This document shows, one piece after another, positions 6,601 to 8,753 of a stretch of 8,753 nt of DNA (the stretch's first letter is position 1; each line of letters opens with the position of its first letter). The notes below the pieces were generated by a model, which worked only from the letters and a program-made list of their open reading frames with translations, ran no database searches and was not told where the DNA came from. Source of the stretch: Acidobacteriota bacterium (GTDB taxonomy: Bacteria > Acidobacteriota > Polarisedimenticolia > J045); contig JALTMS010000739.1 of NCBI GenBank assembly GCA_027001345.1, forward strand, positions 1-8,753. Direction: 5' to 3'. Position numbers and translations under genes: made by a program.

Positions 6601-8753
6601 CTACAGGAGCTGCTGGAGCGCGTCGACCAGGGCCTGGTTCAGGTAGGGCTTGCGCAGAAAGCAGACCCTGCTCTCGTCGGCCAGGGTAGCCTCGAAGTGC
6701 TGCGGACCGTGGCCGCTGGAGAAGATCACGGGAACGTCTTCCTTCATCCGGCGGATTTCTCTGAAGGCCTGCTCGCCATCCATCTGGGGCATGGTCAGGT
6801 CGAGTAGCACCACATCGATCGTCTCGGCGCGAGCACGAAAGCGCTCGATGGCCTGGCGACCGTCTTCGGCCTCGATCACCTCGAGACCGGCCTTCTCGAG
6901 CATCCGCGCCGCCACCCGGCGGACGGAGGGTTCATCATCGACCAGCAGCACCGTGCCATTGCCGCTCCAGGCGCCCTCCCGGGCGGTGCCGGCCTCCACC
7001 GCTTCGACCCCCTCGGCGGCCGCCGGCAAGAGCACCTTGACGGTGGTGCCCTTGCCCTTCTCGGTACAGACACACAGGGCACCACCATGGCCGCGAATGA
7101 TGCCGATCACCACCGCCATCCCCAGGCCCCGTCCGGTCTTCTTGGTGGAGAAGAAGGGGTCGAAGAGGCGAGCGGCCACCTCGTGGCTCATGCCCGTTCC
7201 GGTGTCGGCGACCTCGAGGAAGACGTAGGCGCCCTCGTCTCTCTCGGGCCCGAGGATCAGTCGGTCGAGGTAGGAGCGGGAGCAGTGCTGCACACCGAGT
7301 GCCAGCCGGATCGAGCCCGTGCCCCCGTCGATCGCCTCGGCAGCGTTGGTGATCAGGTTCATCACGACCTGGCGCATCTGGGCCGGATCCACCAGGACCA
7401 GCGGGAGATCGGCGTCGAAATCGAAATTGAGCACGGTTCCCTTGGGCAGCGCCACCTCGAGCAGGTGGGCCATCTCTCTGACCAGCGCCGGCAGATCCAC
7501 CGCCTCGACCCGAAAGTGCCCCTTGCCCGAATACACCAGCATCTGGCGGCAGAGTTCCGAAGCCCGCTGGGCGGCGGTGGCGATGTCCTCGACGTACTCC
7601 CGCTCCGGCGATGGCGTGCCCAGCTCGGCGAGGACCAGGTCCGCATTGCCCAGCACCGTCACCAGCATGTTGTTGAAGTCGTGAGCGATGCCCCCGGCCA
7701 ACACACCGAGAGATTCGAACTTCTGGCTCTGCAGGACCTGGGCTTGCAGCCGGCCGCGCTCGCTCTCGTACTGGATACGACTGATCACCACGCCGAGGTG
7801 TCCGGCCACGTCCGCCAGGTACTCCCGCTCCGCCTCGCTCGGTGCCCGCTCGGTCTCGCCGCCGAAAGCCAGCACACCGACGCAGCGATCGATCACCATC
7901 AGGGGAATCACAGCCGCGTTGCCGGCCTGACCGTCGCCCGGCGGCAGCCGCCCGAACCACGGCCGACGCTCGCTGCAGACGCGCTCGGCGAGCTGGAGAT
8001 CGACAGGGGCGGTGGAATCGACCTCGGGGCCCACCCGGCGCAGGCAGCCCTCCTCGCCATCCCGGACGAGGAGTTCCATCCACCGGCAATCGAAATGAGA
8101 AGCAAGGGAATCCCGCAAGCACTCGGCGAGTTCTTCGTAGCCCCGAACGTCTTGCAGACGCCGGGTCCAGGCCAGCAGAGCCTGACCGAGGCGCTGCCGC
8201 TCACGCAGCGCCAGATTCTGCTCGATCAGCCGGGAGAGCATCCAGGCACCGCCGGCCGCCAGCAGCAACGCGACGATCAGCAGACCGACCCCGGTCAGCG
8301 AGCCGCCCCAACGCCCTTCGCCGGCAAGAGGTGCGATCGCCAGCCGCCACTGCCCGTCGAGCACCTTGACCGGCAAGACCACCAGCGCCTCGGCCGGATC
8401 GATCTCGGCCTCGCCTGCCAGAACGGGCGCTCCTCCCGGTTCGCGGAGATCGACCCGGTAGGCCTCGCGCAGGGCCGAGCGATCGAGCAGCCTGCCGATG
8501 ATGTCATCGACGCGAAACACGCCGTTGACGAAACCCTCGACTCGCCGCCCCTGGCCGATCACGGGGAAGTAGCCCGCAACACCCCGACCGCCCTGCAACA
8601 ACTCGATCACCGGCGTGAATGCCGGCTCGCCGGACTCGGCGGCCCGCCCGAGCGCTCCGGCAACCCGCGCATCAGGGTGCCGGTAGAGGTTCCAGCCCAG
8701 AGCCCGCTCGTTGCCCTTCTCGGGCCGGATCCAGCGAATCGTGCCCTCGGCAT
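6601..8753 (-). CDS. Hybrid sensor histidine kinase: CHASE - TM - GAF - HisKA - HATPase - REC (partial at right edge)
   Basis: The frame is open from the right edge (first full codon at 8751) for 716 codons to the stop at 6603-6601, so the N-terminus, with the first membrane helix, lies outside. Window residues 1 to about 95 match a CHASE extracellular sensor (TIRWIRPEKGNERALGWNL, then GFVNGVFRVDDII). A membrane helix follows at about 154-173, then a GAF domain at 202-327. The kinase core has an H-box LAGGIAHDFNNML with phospho-acceptor His357, an N-box NLITNAAEAI (Asn465, Asn469), G1 VADTGTGM (Asp516) and FDPFFSTKKTGRGLGM. A C-terminal receiver (600-716) has Asp605/Asp606, phospho-acceptor Asp651 in LLDLTMPQMDG and Lys701 in LRKPY. 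All key residues for autophosphorylation and transfer to the attached receiver are present. CHASE domains bind small ligands outside the membrane in plant and bacterial receptors; the ligand here is unknown. No DNA-binding output domain is attached, so it probably acts through a separate phosphotransfer protein or regulator, not seen here. A GTG at 8610 is internal to the CHASE domain and is not the true start. Confidence 0.93.
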   Translation of the reverse strand, partial: AEGTIRWIRPEKGNERALGWNLYRHPDARVAGALGRAAESGEPAFTPVIELLQGGRGVAGYFPVIGQGRRVEGFVNGVFRVDDIIGRLLDRSALREAYRVDLREPGGAPVLAGEAEIDPAEALVVLPVKVLDGQWRLAIAPLAGEGRWGGSLTGVGLLIVALLLAAGGAWMLSRLIEQNLALRERQRLGQALLAWTRRLQDVRGYEELAECLRDSLASHFDCRWMELLVRDGEEGCLRRVGPEVDSTAPVDLQLAERVCSERRPWFGRLPPGDGQAGNAAVIPLMVIDRCVGVLAFGGETERAPSEAEREYLADVAGHLGVVISRIQYESERGRLQAQVLQSQKFESLGVLAGGIAHDFNNMLVTVLGNADLVLAELGTPSPEREYVEDIATAAQRASELCRQMLVYSGKGHFRVEAVDLPALVREMAHLLEVALPKGTVLNFDFDADLPLVLVDPAQMRQVVMNLITNAAEAIDGGTGSIRLALGVQHCSRSYLDRLILGPERDEGAYVFLEVADTGTGMSHEVAARLFDPFFSTKKTGRGLGMAVVIGIIRGHGGALCVCTEKGKGTTVKVLLPAAAEGVEAVEAGTAREGAWSGNGTVLLVDDEPSVRRVAARMLEKAGLEVIEAEDGRQAIERFRARAETIDVVLLDLTMPQMDGEQAFREIRRMKEDVPVIFSSGHGPQHFEATLADESRVCFLRKPYLNQALVDALQQLL

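Noticed and set aside
6935..8122. A 395-codon minus-strand frame within the kinase gene.
   Set aside because: Same-strand shadow rich in Arg/Gly/Pro; all kinase boxes are in the overlapping frame.
8751..8753. An ATG on the minus strand exactly at the right edge, as a possible start of the kinase.
   Set aside because: It is not in the kinase frame (first in-frame codon starts at 8751), and the CHASE domain sequence is already under way there.
1..8753. CRISPR arrays, transposon ends, tRNA genes, phage attachment sites or a clustered defence system.
   Set aside because: No regularly spaced direct repeats, terminal inverted repeats with transposase, cloverleaf-like sequences or defence-type gene sets were seen on either strand.

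Overview
The window is a clearly GC-rich bacterial chromosome segment, densely packed with protein genes. It has no RNA genes, CRISPR arrays, insertion sequences or phage-like genes that I can see. Most real genes have long GC-driven shadow frames on the opposite strand. The gene content (a MurG-type glycosyltransferase, NfuA, an S9 peptidase, a membrane MutS-like ATPase and a CHASE/GAF hybrid kinase of the HDFNN type) suggests a free-living bacterium. It is probably a deep-branching Gram-negative such as an Acidobacteriota- or Deltaproteobacteria-like lineage, but I cannot place it firmly from sequence alone.

Layout, left to right. (1) On the minus strand, an nfuA gene (1915-2487) is followed 14 bases later by a MurG-like glycosyltransferase gene (1900 down past the left edge). 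The latter carries an unusual alpha-helical, HEAT-like C-terminal extension of more than 200 residues. The pair looks like one operon. (2) A 356-bp divergent intergenic region (2488-2843) holds the control region for both directions, with a plausible sigma70-type promoter for the rightward gene. (3) On the plus strand, a cytoplasmic prolyl-oligopeptidase-family (S9) peptidase (2844-4721) is followed after about 50-80 bp by a membrane-anchored MutS-family ATPase (4776 or 4800 to 6581). (4) On the minus strand, converging on the MutS-like gene with a 19-bp gap, lies a hybrid sensor histidine kinase (CHASE - TM - GAF - HisKA - HATPase - REC) whose N-terminus is beyond the right edge.

The genes do not form an obvious single pathway. 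NfuA delivers Fe-S clusters, the MurG-like protein should transfer a sugar in the cell-envelope or lipid-linked sugar context, the S9 enzyme trims peptides in the cytosol, and the kinase senses something in the periplasm. The least ordinary elements are the MurG-like protein with its helical-repeat tail, placed after nfuA rather than in a cell-wall cluster, and the MutS-like ATPase that has transmembrane segments instead of mismatch-recognition domains. I found no convincing multi-gene new system; these two proteins are the candidates worth following.
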